Source of the DNA: Massilia eurypsychrophila
Lineage (GTDB): Bacteria > Pseudomonadota > Gammaproteobacteria > Burkholderiales > Burkholderiaceae_D
DNA length: 64,000 bases
Direction of reading: 5' to 3'
Assembly (NCBI RefSeq): GCF_002760655.1
Contig: NZ_PDOC01000002.1
Location: 1 to 64,000, forward strand
A program made the position numbers and the translations under genes. Position 1 is the stretch's first letter, and each line of letters begins with the position of its first letter. Positions 43,510 to 52,975 of this stretch are shown here, in pieces. A model generated the notes under the pieces. The model saw only the letters and a list, made by a program, of their open reading frames with translations, made no database searches and was not told the DNA's origin.

Positions 43510-44840
43510 CCATTCCGCTAACGCGCCGCACCTTGCTCAAAGCCGGCGGCACGCTGCTGCTGTCGGTGCTGTCGCCCCTCGCGCGCGGCGCGCAGATCAT
43601 GGCGGTGCGGGTCTGGCCGGCGGCCGACTACACCCGCGTCACGCTGGAAAACGACAGCAACCTCAAAGCGACCCACTTCGTCGTGCCCGATCCGCACCGG
43701 CTTGTGGTCGATATCGAAGGGCTCGAACTCAATCCCATGCTGAAAAGCCTGGTAGCCAAGATCCAGTCGGGCGACCCGTACATCAAGCAGGTGCGCGTTG
43801 GCCAGAACCGGCCGAACGTGGTGCGCCTGGTGTTCGACCTGAAGGAAGAAATCACGCCGCAGGTGTTCGAGCTCGAGCCGGTCGGCGCCTACAAGCACCG
43901 CCTGATCTTCGACCTGTATCCGGTCACGCCGGTCGACCCGATCGCCGCGATGATCGAAAAAGGCGAATGGCTGCGCGATAGCGCCGCGCCCATCGGCCAG
44001 CCGGCGCTCCCGCCCGATGCGACCGCGCCGCAGCAGGCAGAAACGCCGGCCACGGCGCTCGACAAGCCCGAGCGGCCGGCGCTGGCACGCGCGGCCGAAC
44101 CGAAGGCCGATGCGCGCCAGCCGAAGGTGGCGCGCCTGATCACCATCGCGCTCGACCCTGGCCACGGCGGCGAGGATCCGGGCGCGATTGGCGCATCCGG
44201 CTCGCGCGAAAAAGACATCGTGCTGGCGATCGCCAAGCGCCTCAAGTTCAAGCTAGAGGAGCTGCCCAATGTGCGCGTGATGCTCACGCGCGACGGCGAC
44301 TACTTCGTGCCGCTGGGGGTGCGCGTCGAAAAGGCGCGCAAGGTGCAGGCCGACCTGTTCGTGTCGATTCACGCGGACGCCTTTGTGGTGCCCACCGCGC
44401 GCGGCTCGTCGGTGTTCGTGCTGTCCGAAAAAGGCGCCAGCTCCACCGCCGCGCGCTGGCTGGCCAACAAGGAAAACCTGGCCGACTCGATCGGCGGCAT
44501 CAACCTCGGCTCGGCCAGCAAGCAGCTAGCCAGCGTGCTGTTCGACCTGTCCACCACCGCCCAGATCAACGACAGCCTCAAGCTCGGCCGCGCGGTGCTG
44601 GGTGAAATCGGCGGCATCGCGCGGCTGCACAAGGGCGCCGTCGAGCAGGCCGGCTTCGCGGTGCTGAAGGCGCCGGACATCCCGTCGATCCTGATCGAGA
44701 CGGCGTTCATCTCGAACCCTGAGGAAGAGGCGCGCCTGAAGGACAACGGCTACCAGGACCAGATCGCGAGCGCCATCACCAAAGGCATCCGCCGCTACTT
44801 CGCGCAAAATCCGCCGATGGCCAAGAGCCGCACCACCTGA
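43470..44840 (+). CDS. amiC: N-acetylmuramoyl-L-alanine amidase AmiC type
   Basis: Periplasmic zinc amidase that splits septal peptidoglycan during daughter-cell separation. The 456-aa precursor starts with a Tat-type signal (TIPLTRRTLLKAGGTLLLSVLSPLARGAQ), followed by an AMIN domain (about 45-145), a Pro/Ala linker, and the amidase_3 domain (about 225-450) with zinc ligands in LDPGHGGEDPGAIG, REKD, SIHADAF and the catalytic Glu in ILIETAFISNPEEE. Start at 43470 lies inside tsaE; a later Met would lose part of the Tat n-region. Confidence 0.95.
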   Translation: MPRPPYLRSTAPVTIPLTRRTLLKAGGTLLLSVLSPLARGAQIMAVRVWPAADYTRVTLENDSNLKATHFVVPDPHRLVVDIEGLELNPMLKSLVAKIQSGDPYIKQVRVGQNRPNVVRLVFDLKEEITPQVFELEPVGAYKHRLIFDLYPVTPVDPIAAMIEKGEWLRDSAAPIGQPALPPDATAPQQAETPATALDKPERPALARAAEPKADARQPKVARLITIALDPGHGGEDPGAIGASGSREKDIVLAIAKRLKFKLEELPNVRVMLTRDGDYFVPLGVRVEKARKVQADLFVSIHADAFVVPTARGSSVFVLSEKGASSTAARWLANKENLADSIGGINLGSASKQLASVLFDLSTTAQINDSLKLGRAVLGEIGGIARLHKGAVEQAGFAVLKAPDIPSILIETAFISNPEEEARLKDNGYQDQIASAITKGIRRYFAQNPPMAKSRTT

Positions 44841-44850
44841 GGAAACGCAT

Positions 44851-45660
44851 ATGGACGCAATCACCCTGGCCCCGTTCGGCGAGCTGCCGGCCGTGCACCT
44901 CACTGCCGCCGACGGCGCCGAAGCGATCGTCACCTTGTTCGGCGCGCATTTGGTGTCGTGGAAAAGCGCCGACGGCAGGCAGCGCCTGTTCTGCAGCGCC
45001 GGCTCGGCGCTCGACGGCAGCCGCGCCATCCGCGGCGGCGTGCCGGTCATCTTTCCGCAGTTTAACGAGCGCGGACCGGGCATGCGGCATGGCTTCGCGC
45101 GCGTCAGCGACTGGGCGCTGATCGACAGCGGCAGTGTCGCCGGCGGCGCTTTTGCCGTGTTCGCGCTCGAGCCGCACGACCTGTCGGACGAACGCGCGGC
45201 GGCCTGGCCGTACGACTTCGCGCTGCGCTTGCGCGTCGAAGTCGGCGGCGCCGACCTGGCGATGACGCTGGAAGTGGAAAACTGCGACGTGGCGCCGTTT
45301 TCGTTCTCCAGCGCGCTGCACACCTACCACCTGGTCGACGATGTGGCGGCGGTGCGCATCGACGGCCTGGGCCAGCAGCCGCTGGCCATTGGCGACACGC
45401 GCGACGAGATCTTTGTCGGCGTCGCGCCACGCCTGGTGCTGCACAGCGGCGCCGGCACGCTGCAGCTGGAACAGGATGGCTTTACCGATGCGGTGGTGTG
45501 GAATCCGGGCGCCGCCAATACGGCGGCGATGCCGGACATGCAGGACGACGACTACAAGCGCTTCGTGTGCATCGAGCCGGCGGTGATCGAGCCGCTGACG
45601 CTGCAAGCAGGCGAAACCTGGTCCGGCCGCTATCGCATCGCGCCTAGTTCGATTCCTTGA
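44851..45660 (+). CDS. D-hexose-6-phosphate mutarotase (YeaD family)
   Basis: Interconverts alpha and beta anomers of glucose 6-phosphate or related sugars. The 269-aa protein has the aldose 1-epimerase-like fold with IRGGVPVIFPQFNERGPGMRHGFAR (about 59-83), the active His in FSSALHTYHLVDD (about 150-162) and the Glu in CIEPAVIEPLTL near the C-terminus. AGGAAACGCAT precedes the ATG. It follows amiC by 10 bp and may be co-transcribed; its 3' end overlaps the convergent carbonic anhydrase gene by 17 bp. Confidence 0.92.
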   Translation: MDAITLAPFGELPAVHLTAADGAEAIVTLFGAHLVSWKSADGRQRLFCSAGSALDGSRAIRGGVPVIFPQFNERGPGMRHGFARVSDWALIDSGSVAGGAFAVFALEPHDLSDERAAAWPYDFALRLRVEVGGADLAMTLEVENCDVAPFSFSSALHTYHLVDDVAAVRIDGLGQQPLAIGDTRDEIFVGVAPRLVLHSGAGTLQLEQDGFTDAVVWNPGAANTAAMPDMQDDDYKRFVCIEPAVIEPLTLQAGETWSGRYRIAPSSIP

Positions 45661-46693
45661 CGACGCGGCCGCCGCCTGGCTGGATCGGGCGGGCGTTCAT
45701 CGGATACAGGCGGCTGAACAGCGCCATCTGCGCCGGCGAGGCCGGCATCGGCTCCTTCATCACCATCCACAGCACGCCTTCGCTGCATGGCGGCTCGGTC
45801 ATCGAACCGAGGAAGGTGAAGTAGTCGCGCCTGGCCGGCAGGATCTCGTTGACGTCGATCGCCACCACCGGCGCGATGGTGCTGTGCTTCTCCAGCGGCA
45901 GGTTGTTCCACACCGTCTGGATCATGCTGTTCGGGGCGCCACGCTGCAGCAGCACCGCCACGATCGCCAGCTTGCCCTCGCCGTCCTTGTGCACCAGGTG
46001 CACCACCATCTCGGTGCCGCGGCCGTTGATGCGCTCTTCCGACGGCCGGTGGAAGTGAAATTGAACCAGCTCGAAGGTGCGGTTCTGCACCGTGATGAAA
46101 TTGCCGTAGCCGAGGCCGACCTGGATCGTGTGGCCGTTGTCGACGACGTTAAAGCCCGACGGGCGGTAGTCGAAGGCGATCTGCTCGAGGTCGACCTTCA
46201 TGCCGTCGCGCAGGTCGATCGGCGACTGGCGGTTACCGGTGCCGCACTTGGCCCATTCCGAATTGATCTTGCCCCAGTTGGCCGGGCCGTTCTCGCCTTC
46301 GTACGACCAGGTGCTGCTGTGACGCGGCGCCGCGGCGACGGTCGCCTTGAGCATCGTTTCCTTCTCCTTGACGGCGGCGAGCTTGCGCGCCCTCGCCGCC
46401 GCGGCGGCGCGCGCGGCCTGCTTGGCGCGCATTTCGGCCAGCCGCGAGGCGATCTTGATCGACAGCTCCGCTTCGGCCTGTTCTTCGTTCAGGCGCTGGG
46501 CGGCCGGCGACAGCGGCGGCGCCGGCTTGACCACGGCAGGCGCCGAGGCGGCCTGCTTGACGGCGGCAGCCACGGCGGCCGCGTCGGACTTGGCCGGAAT
46601 GACCGCCGTTTTGGCAGGAGCGGGAGCGGGATCGTTTGCGCTTGCCGTCGTAATGACGAAGCAGCAAGCGAACAGGGCGATCAGGTTACGCAT
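45644..46693 (-). CDS. alpha-type carbonic anhydrase with N-terminal coiled-coil extension
   Basis: Zinc enzyme that hydrates CO2 in the periplasm. The 349-aa precursor has a Sec signal (MRNLIALFACCFVITTASA), then about 100 residues rich in Ala, Lys, Glu and Arg (about 25-120) that should form a long helix or coiled coil, then the alpha-CA domain from WSYEGENGPANWG (about 129) with the zinc His residues in QFHFHRPSEE (about 217) and HLVHKDG (about 236), and GSMTEPPCSEGVLW. The catalytic residues are complete. The extension is not part of ordinary alpha-CAs and may anchor or multimerise the enzyme. Confidence 0.92.
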   Translation of the reverse strand: MRNLIALFACCFVITTASANDPAPAPAKTAVIPAKSDAAAVAAAVKQAASAPAVVKPAPPLSPAAQRLNEEQAEAELSIKIASRLAEMRAKQAARAAAAARARKLAAVKEKETMLKATVAAAPRHSSTWSYEGENGPANWGKINSEWAKCGTGNRQSPIDLRDGMKVDLEQIAFDYRPSGFNVVDNGHTIQVGLGYGNFITVQNRTFELVQFHFHRPSEERINGRGTEMVVHLVHKDGEGKLAIVAVLLQRGAPNSMIQTVWNNLPLEKHSTIAPVVAIDVNEILPARRDYFTFLGSMTEPPCSEGVLWMVMKEPMPASPAQMALFSRLYPMNARPIQPGGGRVVKESN

Positions 46694-46768
46694 GGGATTC
46701 CAGAGAGTTGCTGTACAGTCCGGTAACGGTCCCGATCACCGAAAACTTGAGAGCGGCCGCCGCAACAG

Positions 46769-47413
46769 CTATCGGCTCATCATCTTGCGGCCGAATTTCC
46801 ACAGGCCGCCGAGCATGATCGGCACGACCGCGGCGCCCACGCCAATCAGCACGATGGTGGTCAGGTTTTCGCGCACGATCGGGATGTTGCCGAAGAAGTA
46901 GCCAGCGGTGACGAGGCTGACGACCCACAGCACGGCGCCGGTGACGTTATAGAACTGAAAGCGCGAGTGCGTCATGTCCGACACGCCGGCGACGAACGGC
47001 GCGAAGGTGCGCACCACCGGCACAAAGCGCGCCAGGATGATGGTCTTGCCGCCGTGTTTTTCGAAGAACTCGTGGGTCTTGTGCAGCGCGTCCTTGTTGA
47101 TCCAGCGGTAATCGTGGGTGAACACGCGCTGGCCGATCTTTTCGCCGATCCAGTAATTGAGCGTGTTGCCGGTGACGGCGGCGGTAATGAGCAGCGCCAT
47201 CAGTATCGGGTAATTCATCTGGCCCGTCGCGCAGAAGGCGCCGGCGATAAACAGTAGCGTGTCGCCAGGGAAAAAGAACAGCACCACGAGGCCGGTTTCG
47301 CAAAAGACAATGGCGAACAGCACAGCGTAGACATAGATACCGTACTGGGCCAGCAGCATGCCCAGGGTTTTATCGACATGCAGAATCATGTCGAAAAATT
47401 GCATCAGATCCAT
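46769..47413 (-). CDS. DedA-family membrane protein
   Basis: A 214-aa inner-membrane protein with about five hydrophobic helices. The family signatures are ETGLVVLFFFPGDTLLFIAGAFCATG (about 39-64), GNTLNYWIGEKIGQR and FFEKHGGKTIILARFVPVVRTFAPFVAGVSDM (about 116-147) with the conserved acidic and Arg residues. DedA proteins are proton-dependent transporters or lipid flippases needed for envelope homeostasis; the exact substrate of this member is not known. It is on the same strand as the carbonic anhydrase, 75 bp upstream. Confidence 0.92.
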   Translation of the reverse strand: MDLMQFFDMILHVDKTLGMLLAQYGIYVYAVLFAIVFCETGLVVLFFFPGDTLLFIAGAFCATGQMNYPILMALLITAAVTGNTLNYWIGEKIGQRVFTHDYRWINKDALHKTHEFFEKHGGKTIILARFVPVVRTFAPFVAGVSDMTHSRFQFYNVTGAVLWVVSLVTAGYFFGNIPIVRENLTTIVLIGVGAAVVPIMLGGLWKFGRKMMSR

Positions 47414-47593
47414 AATTTTCCTAAAAGGTAGGCGCGAATCATACCATCACCGTGCCCCGCCCTACCCCCAAGAAAGGCGGCCGGCGGCGAAAATTTCGCT
47501 TTCTCGCAAGTTTCCTCCTTGTCCATTTTCCGGATTACAATCGCCAGCACGCAGCGCAGCGGCGCCATGCCTACTATTATCAGGAGATCCGCG

Positions 47594-48514
47594 ATGCAAG
47601 GTTTCAGTGGAATCAACAAGATGGCGCTGGCAGCGGCGGCGCTGGCGGCGGTGGCGGCCGCGCCGGCCGGTTCGGCCGAGCTGGCAGTCAAGCCGACGCT
47701 GGCCGACGTCATCAAGGCGTCGACGCCGGCCGACTGGCGCCCGCTCGACCCGGACAACACGATGTACCTGGAGCTGCCGGCCGGCCGCGTGGTGATCGAA
47801 ATGGCGCCGGTTTTTGCGCCCGCACACGTCGACAATATCCGCACGCTGGTGCGCGAAAAGTACTTCGACGGCCTGGCGGTGATTCGCTCGCAGGACAACT
47901 GGGTGGTGCAGTGGGGCGACCCGGACGAAATAAATCGGCGGCCGATGAAGACGGCGAAGTCGTCGCTGACGGGCGAGTTCACCGTGCCGCTAAAGAACGA
48001 CACCAGTTTCACGCGCCTGCCCGACCGCGACGGTTACGCGCCGCAGGTCGGCCACTCGAACGGTTTTCCGTCGGCGCGCGACCCCAAGTCCGGGCGCGCC
48101 TGGCTGGCGCACTGCTACGGCATGGTCGGCGTGGGTCGCGACACCGGCGCCGACAGCGGCAGCGGCTCGTCGCTGTACGTGGTGATAGGGCACGGCCCGC
48201 GCCACCTCGACCGCAACATCACTGTCGTTGGCCGCGTCATCGCCGGCATGCCGCTGCTGTCGACGTTCCCGCGCGGCGCCGGCGCGATGGGCTTCTACGA
48301 CAAGCCCGAACTGAACGTGCCGATCGCCGCCGTCAAGATGGCCGCCGATGTGCCCGAGGCCGAGCGCAGCAAGTTCGAGGTGATGCGCACTGACAGCGCG
48401 ACGTATAAAGCGGCGGTCGAAGCGCAGCGCAACCGTGGCGGCCCGTGGACCAAGGTCGCCGCCGGCCACATCGACCTGTGCAACGCCCCGCTCCCCGTGC
48501 GCGAGCAAAAGTAG
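47594..48514 (+). CDS. periplasmic cyclophilin-type peptidyl-prolyl cis-trans isomerase
   Basis: A 306-aa exported protein with a Sec signal ([28 protein letters not shown]) and a cyclophilin domain: [52 protein letters not shown] (about 62-113), and [13 protein letters not shown]...[28 protein letters not shown]. The canonical Arg-Phe-Gln active site is partly altered ([12 protein letters not shown]), and the domain carries insertions, so isomerase activity is likely but not certain. The ATG at 47594 follows GGAG; the longer frame from 47519 lacks a ribosome site. Confidence 0.85.
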   Translation: MQGFSGINKMALAAAALAAVAAAPAGSAELAVKPTLADVIKASTPADWRPLDPDNTMYLELPAGRVVIEMAPVFAPAHVDNIRTLVREKYFDGLAVIRSQDNWVVQWGDPDEINRRPMKTAKSSLTGEFTVPLKNDTSFTRLPDRDGYAPQVGHSNGFPSARDPKSGRAWLAHCYGMVGVGRDTGADSGSGSSLYVVIGHGPRHLDRNITVVGRVIAGMPLLSTFPRGAGAMGFYDKPELNVPIAAVKMAADVPEAERSKFEVMRTDSATYKAAVEAQRNRGGPWTKVAAGHIDLCNAPLPVREQK

Positions 48515-48544
48515 CCCGAGAAATCGAGTCTGACCTACTCTTTT

Positions 48545-48638
48545 GTTGCCTCAAAACCAGGGTCAGACCCGTTTAAAATTGGCTCGCAGAGGGTTTAGCC
48601 CGAACGACAAACGGGTCTGACCCTGTTTTTGAGGCAAC
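48545..48638. repeat. 94-bp element with 30-bp inverted arms and GGGTCTGACCC cores
   Basis: The left arm (48545-48574) and right arm (48609-48638) are inverted copies of one another with a single mismatch over 30 nt. Each arm contains the GGGTC-A/T-GACCC palindrome and the GTTGCCTCAAAA tip, and the arms flank a 34-nt unique centre. Two palindromes arranged head to head resemble a REP/BIME or MITE-like unit. It lies between the cyclophilin gene and mutL and could act as a terminator. Confidence 0.85.
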
Positions 48639-48683
48639 AGCGGGGCGCCGCCTGCAGTGGTTGGCGCAGGATATAATCGCCGC

Positions 48684-50555
48684 ATGAACGCGCCCCTGCC
48701 CTCCCATCGCCCGATTCAGGCCCTGCCCGACCAGCTCATCTCGCAAATTGCCGCCGGCGAGGTGGTCGAGCGGCCGTCCGCCGTCGTCAAGGAACTGCTC
48801 GAGAATGCCCTCGACGCCGGCGCGACCGCCATCACGGTCCGCCTCGAGGAAGGCGGCGTCAAGCGCATCGCCATCACCGACAACGGCCGCGGCATCGCGC
48901 CCGAGCAGCTGCCGCTCGCGCTGGCGCGCCATGCGACGTCGAAAATCGCCTCGCTGACGGACCTGGAAAACGTCGCCACTCTCGGCTTTCGCGGCGAGGC
49001 GCTGGCGTCGATCGCCGCCGTGGCGGCCGTGTCGGTGACGTCGCGCACGGCCGACGCGCCACACGCGTGGGAGCTGGTCGGCTCGCACTTGGGCACGGTG
49101 GCGCCCTCCTCCGGCGCGCACGGCACCACCATCGACGTGCAGGACCTGTACTTCAATACGCCGGCGCGGCGCAAGTTCCTGAAATCCGAGCAGACCGAAT
49201 ACGGCCACTGCGCCGAAGTCGTGCGCCGCATCGCGCTGGCGCGGCCGGATGTGTCGTTCAGCCTGACCCACAACGGCCGCACCATCGACCACTGGAACGT
49301 CAGCGAAATGGCCAAGCGCAGCGCGCACATCCTCGGCAGCGAGTTCGCCGAAGCGCGGCTGCCGATCGACGAGACGGCCGGCCCGCTGCGCCTGCACGGC
49401 TTCGCCGGCTTGCCGACCGCATCGAAGGCGCGCGCCGACGGCCAGTTCTTCTACGTGAACGGGCGCTACGTGCGCGACAAGCTGCTGGTGCACGCGGTGC
49501 GCGCCGCCTACCAGGACGTGCTGCATGGCGACCGCTTCCCGTCGTACGTGCTGGGGCTCGACCTCGACCCGGCGCTGGTCGACGTCAACGTCCATCCGTC
49601 CAAGATCGAAGTGCGCTTCCGCGACGGCCGCGCGGTCCACCAGTTCGTCTTCCACGCGGTTCAGCGCGCGCTGTCGCAGACGTCGGCCACCGCCTACGGC
49701 AGCGTGCCGGCGCCACTGCCGGCGGCCGACGTCGGCGGCGCCGCGTCGACCTGGCGCCGCGAGCACGAACAGCAGTCGTTCGGCCCGCAGTTATCCAGCA
49801 CCTTTTCGCCATCGCCCTACCCGCCGGCCAACCGCTACGAGCCGGCCGGCGTGGCGCAAAACACCGCCAGCTACGGCGCCTTGTATGCCGCCTCCAGCAG
49901 CGCAGCGAGCGCACCGGTGACGCCGTTCACGCCGGCGCCGCACACCATGTCGAGCGACGAATATCCGCTCGGCTTCGCGCTGGCGCAGCTGCACGGCATC
50001 TACATCCTCGCGCAGAACAACAAGGGCATGGTGCTGGTCGACATGCACGCCGCGCACGAACGCATTTTGTACGAGCAGCTCAAGAACGCGCTCGACGCCC
50101 AGGTCGACGGCCAGGACATGCAGGTGCAGGCGCTGCTGATCCCGGTCACCTTCTTCGCCGACGCGGTCGAAGTGGGCACCGCCCAGGAAAACCAGGACAC
50201 GCTGCAATCGCTCGGCTTCGACATCGCCGCGCTGTCGCCAACCACGCTGGCGGTGCGCTCGGTGCCGACGCTGCTGAAAAACGCCGACGCCCAGACGCTG
50301 GCGCGCGACGTGCTGCGCGACGTGCGCGAATTTGGCGGCTCGCGCGTGCTGATCGAGCGCCGCAACGAGCTGCTCGGCACCCTCGCCTGCCACACCGCGG
50401 TGCGTGCCAACCGCATCCTGTCGGTGCCGGAGATGAACGCGCTGCTGCGCCAGATGGAAAGCACCGAACGCGCCGACCAGTGCAACCACGGCCGCCCGAC
50501 CTGGGTGCAGCTCGAAATCTCCGCGCTCGACAAGCTTTTCCTGCGCGGCCAATGA
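48684..50555 (+). CDS. mutL: DNA mismatch repair protein MutL
   Basis: Links MutS mismatch recognition to strand incision. The 623-aa protein has the GHKL ATPase motifs [14 protein letters not shown] (about 38-51), [30 protein letters not shown] (about 86-108), the NTP-binding [17 protein letters not shown], a low-complexity linker (about 340-410) and a C-terminal dimerisation domain. That domain contains [12 protein letters not shown], close to the DQHA-x2-E-x4-E nuclease motif, and [11 protein letters not shown] at 48684 gives the usual start; the longer frame is rejected. Its TGA overlaps the next ATG. Confidence 0.96.
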   Translation: MNAPLPSHRPIQALPDQLISQIAAGEVVERPSAVVKELLENALDAGATAITVRLEEGGVKRIAITDNGRGIAPEQLPLALARHATSKIASLTDLENVATLGFRGEALASIAAVAAVSVTSRTADAPHAWELVGSHLGTVAPSSGAHGTTIDVQDLYFNTPARRKFLKSEQTEYGHCAEVVRRIALARPDVSFSLTHNGRTIDHWNVSEMAKRSAHILGSEFAEARLPIDETAGPLRLHGFAGLPTASKARADGQFFYVNGRYVRDKLLVHAVRAAYQDVLHGDRFPSYVLGLDLDPALVDVNVHPSKIEVRFRDGRAVHQFVFHAVQRALSQTSATAYGSVPAPLPAADVGGAASTWRREHEQQSFGPQLSSTFSPSPYPPANRYEPAGVAQNTASYGALYAASSSAASAPVTPFTPAPHTMSSDEYPLGFALAQLHGIYILAQNNKGMVLVDMHAAHERILYEQLKNALDAQVDGQDMQVQALLIPVTFFADAVEVGTAQENQDTLQSLGFDIAALSPTTLAVRSVPTLLKNADAQTLARDVLRDVREFGGSRVLIERRNELLGTLACHTAVRANRILSVPEMNALLRQMESTERADQCNHGRPTWVQLEISALDKLFLRGQ

Positions 50556-51781
50556 TGTCCCGAGCCAGCGACGCCATCCACCCGATCCCCGCCTACGCGC
50601 ACGCGCCGATCCTGCTGCTGATCATCGGCTTCCTGATGCTGCAGCCGCTGTCGACCGACCTGTACCTGGCGTCGCTGCCGAGTCTCGCCACCGTATTCGC
50701 CGTGCCGGCATCGACGGTGCAGCTGACGCTGTCGCTGTTCGTCGCCGGCTTCGGTGGCGCCCAGCTGGCCATCGGCCCGCTGTCGGACCGCTACGGCCGC
50801 CGCCCGGTGCTGCTCGCTGGCCTCAGCCTGTACGTCGTCGCCAGCCTGCTGTGCGCCGCCGCGCCGGGCATCCAGTTGCTGATCGTCGCGCGCTTCCTGC
50901 AGGCGCTCGGCTGCTGCTCGGCCATCATCATCGCCCGCGCCATCGTGCGCGACGCCTACGCGCCGGCCGACAGCGCCCGCGTGATCGCGCGCGCCAGCAG
51001 CTGGCTGTCGCTGGCGCCGCTGCTCGGCCCCATCCTCGGCTCCTACCTGCAGGTGGGCTTCGGCTGGCGCGCCGCCTTCGTCGTCCATTCAATTCTCGGC
51101 CTGTGCCTGCTGGCGGCGGTGGTCATGCGCCTGCCGGAGACCAACGCGCACAAAGATCCGCGCGCCACCGAAATGGCGGGACTCGTCGAAAACTTCAAGC
51201 TGGTGCTGGGCGCGCGCGAATTCTGGGCCAACGCGCTGCCCGGCGCGCTGTCGTACGGTTCCATCTTTGCCTTCATCTCCGGCTCGTCGCTGGTGCTGAT
51301 CCGCGTGCTGAACGTGCCCACCGAATGGTTCGGCTACTGCTTCGCGTTTGCCGTATCGGGCTACCTGGCCGGCACCATCGCCTGCCGCCGCCTGCTGCCA
51401 AAATTCGGCCAGACTGCCACCCAGCGCATTGGCGGCACCTTGTCGCTGACGGCCGGCGCGCTGTTTCTGATGGCAGTGGGATTCGGCGCGCTGCACTGGA
51501 CGCTGGTGGTGGGGGCGATGTTCCTGACGATGTTCGCGCACGGGATCAGCTTCCCGGTCGCGCAGTCCGGATCGGTCACGCCCTTCCCGCGCCAGGCCGG
51601 CACTGCCGCCGGCTTGATGGGCGCGCTGACGATGTCGGTCGCTTTTTTGGTCGGCACCGCGGTCGGCGCTTCCTTCGACGGCACCTTGTATCCGCTGGCG
51701 ATTATCGTCTGCGTCCTTGGCGCCACCATCTTCGTCAGCGTGCGCCTTATCGGCGCGACCCACGCCGAGGTGGCGCCGTGA
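50552..51781 (+). CDS. Bcr/CflA-family multidrug MFS transporter
   Basis: A 409-aa major-facilitator protein with 12 predicted helices. The first helix carries [19 protein letters not shown] and loop 2-3 the signature [20 protein letters not shown] (about 70-89), both typical of the Bcr/CflA drug-proton antiporters. Substrate not predictable; relatives export bicyclomycin or chloramphenicol-like compounds. The ATG at 50552 overlaps the mutL stop (ATGA); a second ATG follows at 50555. Its own TGA overlaps the GTG of miaA, so mutL, this gene and miaA are translationally coupled. Confidence 0.92.
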   Translation: MMSRASDAIHPIPAYAHAPILLLIIGFLMLQPLSTDLYLASLPSLATVFAVPASTVQLTLSLFVAGFGGAQLAIGPLSDRYGRRPVLLAGLSLYVVASLLCAAAPGIQLLIVARFLQALGCCSAIIIARAIVRDAYAPADSARVIARASSWLSLAPLLGPILGSYLQVGFGWRAAFVVHSILGLCLLAAVVMRLPETNAHKDPRATEMAGLVENFKLVLGAREFWANALPGALSYGSIFAFISGSSLVLIRVLNVPTEWFGYCFAFAVSGYLAGTIACRRLLPKFGQTATQRIGGTLSLTAGALFLMAVGFGALHWTLVVGAMFLTMFAHGISFPVAQSGSVTPFPRQAGTAAGLMGALTMSVAFLVGTAVGASFDGTLYPLAIIVCVLGATIFVSVRLIGATHAEVAP

Positions 51782-52719
51782 AGCCGCGCGCAGTCGCCAT
51801 CATGGGTCCGACCGCATCCGGCAAGACGGCGGCGGCGCTGGCGATCGCGCGCGAGACGCCGGCCGAAATCATCTCGGTCGACTCGGCGCTGGTCTATCGC
51901 GGCATGGACATCGGCACCGCCAAGCCGAGCGCCGAGGAACTGGCAAGCGTGCCGCACCACCTGATCGACATCATCGACCCGACCGAGTCGTATTCGGTGG
52001 CGCAGTTCCGCGCCGAGACGCTGCGCCTGGTGGCCGACATCAGCGCGCGCGGCAAGCTGCCGCTGCTGGTCGGCGGCACGATGATGTACTTCAAAGGACT
52101 CACCGATGGCCTGGACGACCTGCCCGGCGCCGACCCGCAACTGCGGGCCGAGATCGAGGCCGAGGCGGCGCGCATCGGCTGGCCCGGCATGCACGAGAAG
52201 CTGCGCGCGCTCGATCCCGTCACCGCCGATCGGCTGGCGCCGAACGACGCGCAGCGCATCAACCGCGCGCTGGAGATCACGCAGTTGGCGGGGCGGCCGA
52301 TGTCGGAGCTGCTGTCGGGACGCGGAAAGCTGGATCTGCCGTTTGATCTGGTCTCGTTCGCGCTCGAGCCGTCCGACCGCAGCGTGCTGCATGCGCGGAT
52401 TGCGACCCGCTTCGACCAGATGCTCGGGCGCAGCGACGACAGCGGCATCGTCGCCGAAGTGGCCGGCCTGCGCGCGCGCGGTGACCTGCACCCTGGCCTG
52501 CCGTCGATGCGCTGCGTCGGCTACCGCCAGGCGTGGGACTATCTGGATGGGACGATCGACCGCGCCGCGCTGCGCGAGACCGGCATCATCGCCACGCGCC
52601 AGCTGGCCAAGCGCCAGCTGACCTGGCTGCGATCGATGCCGGAGCGGATCGTGATCGATTGCCTGGCCGGCGACCCCGCGCCAGCGATGCTCAAGCAGTT
52701 GGCAGCAAAGCAACGCTAA
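51778..52719 (+). CDS. miaA: tRNA dimethylallyltransferase MiaA
   Basis: Adds a dimethylallyl group to A37 of tRNAs reading UNN codons. The 313-aa protein begins [24 protein letters not shown] (P-loop at about 9-17), followed by [45 protein letters not shown] and the tRNA-binding [13 protein letters not shown] and [12 protein letters not shown]. The start is a GTG at 51778 within GTGA, overlapping the MFS stop. Family length and motifs are complete. The next transcription unit is tRNA-Met. Confidence 0.96.
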   Translation: MKPRAVAIMGPTASGKTAAALAIARETPAEIISVDSALVYRGMDIGTAKPSAEELASVPHHLIDIIDPTESYSVAQFRAETLRLVADISARGKLPLLVGGTMMYFKGLTDGLDDLPGADPQLRAEIEAEAARIGWPGMHEKLRALDPVTADRLAPNDAQRINRALEITQLAGRPMSELLSGRGKLDLPFDLVSFALEPSDRSVLHARIATRFDQMLGRSDDSGIVAEVAGLRARGDLHPGLPSMRCVGYRQAWDYLDGTIDRAALRETGIIATRQLAKRQLTWLRSMPERIVIDCLAGDPAPAMLKQLAAKQR

Positions 52720-52748
52720 AAGATTTTGGGCGCGATGGCCACCGACCC

Positions 52749-52777
52749 TTGACAGGTTTTTTTAAACCTCGGATAAT
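52749..52777 (+). promoter_or_regulatory. sigma-70 promoter of tRNA-Met
   Basis: TTGACA (52749-52754), a 17-bp spacer containing the palindrome GGTTTTTTTAAACC, and GATAAT (52772-52777). The tRNA begins 12 nt after the -10 hexamer. Perfect -35, near-perfect -10 and ideal spacing indicate a strong promoter. Confidence 0.85.
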
Positions 52778-52789
52778 AATGGCCTGTCC

Positions 52790-52866
52790 GGTGATATAGC
52801 TCAGTTGGTTAGAGCACAGCATTCATAATGCTGGGGTCGGTGGTTCAAGTCCACCTATCACCACCA
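52790..52866 (+). tRNA. tRNA-Met (elongator, CAT)
   Basis: A 77-nt cloverleaf: acceptor GGTGATA/TATCACC with encoded CCA end, D arm GCTCAGTTGGTTAGAGC, anticodon arm AGCAT-TCATAA-TGCT-like with CAT, variable loop GGGGTC and T arm GGTGG-TTCAAGT-CCACC. No C1 mismatch of initiator tRNA is present. Its 3' end adjoins an integrase gene, so it is the attachment site of the element that follows. Confidence 0.95.
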
Positions 52867-52897
52867 AGAATATGGCAATGTATGACCAAGTTTGCCC

Positions 52898-52935
52898 AAA
52901 AGCCCTTAAGAAATCAAACGCTTAGGGGCTTTTTT
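52898..52935 (+). terminator. terminator downstream of tRNA-Met
   Basis: AAAAGCCCTTAAG, loop AAATCAAACG, CTTAGGGGCTTTT: a 13-bp stem with one mismatch, followed by TTTT. It starts 31 nt after the tRNA and separates it from the integrase gene. Confidence 0.85.
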
Positions 52936-52975
52936 ACGCTCAGGATGCCAAAGTATGCCCATTGACACCCACCTT

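Noticed and set aside
49067-50551. Long N-terminal extension of the MFS transporter frame
   Set aside because: It is out of frame inside mutL; the ATG in the mutL stop codon gives a complete 12-helix transporter.
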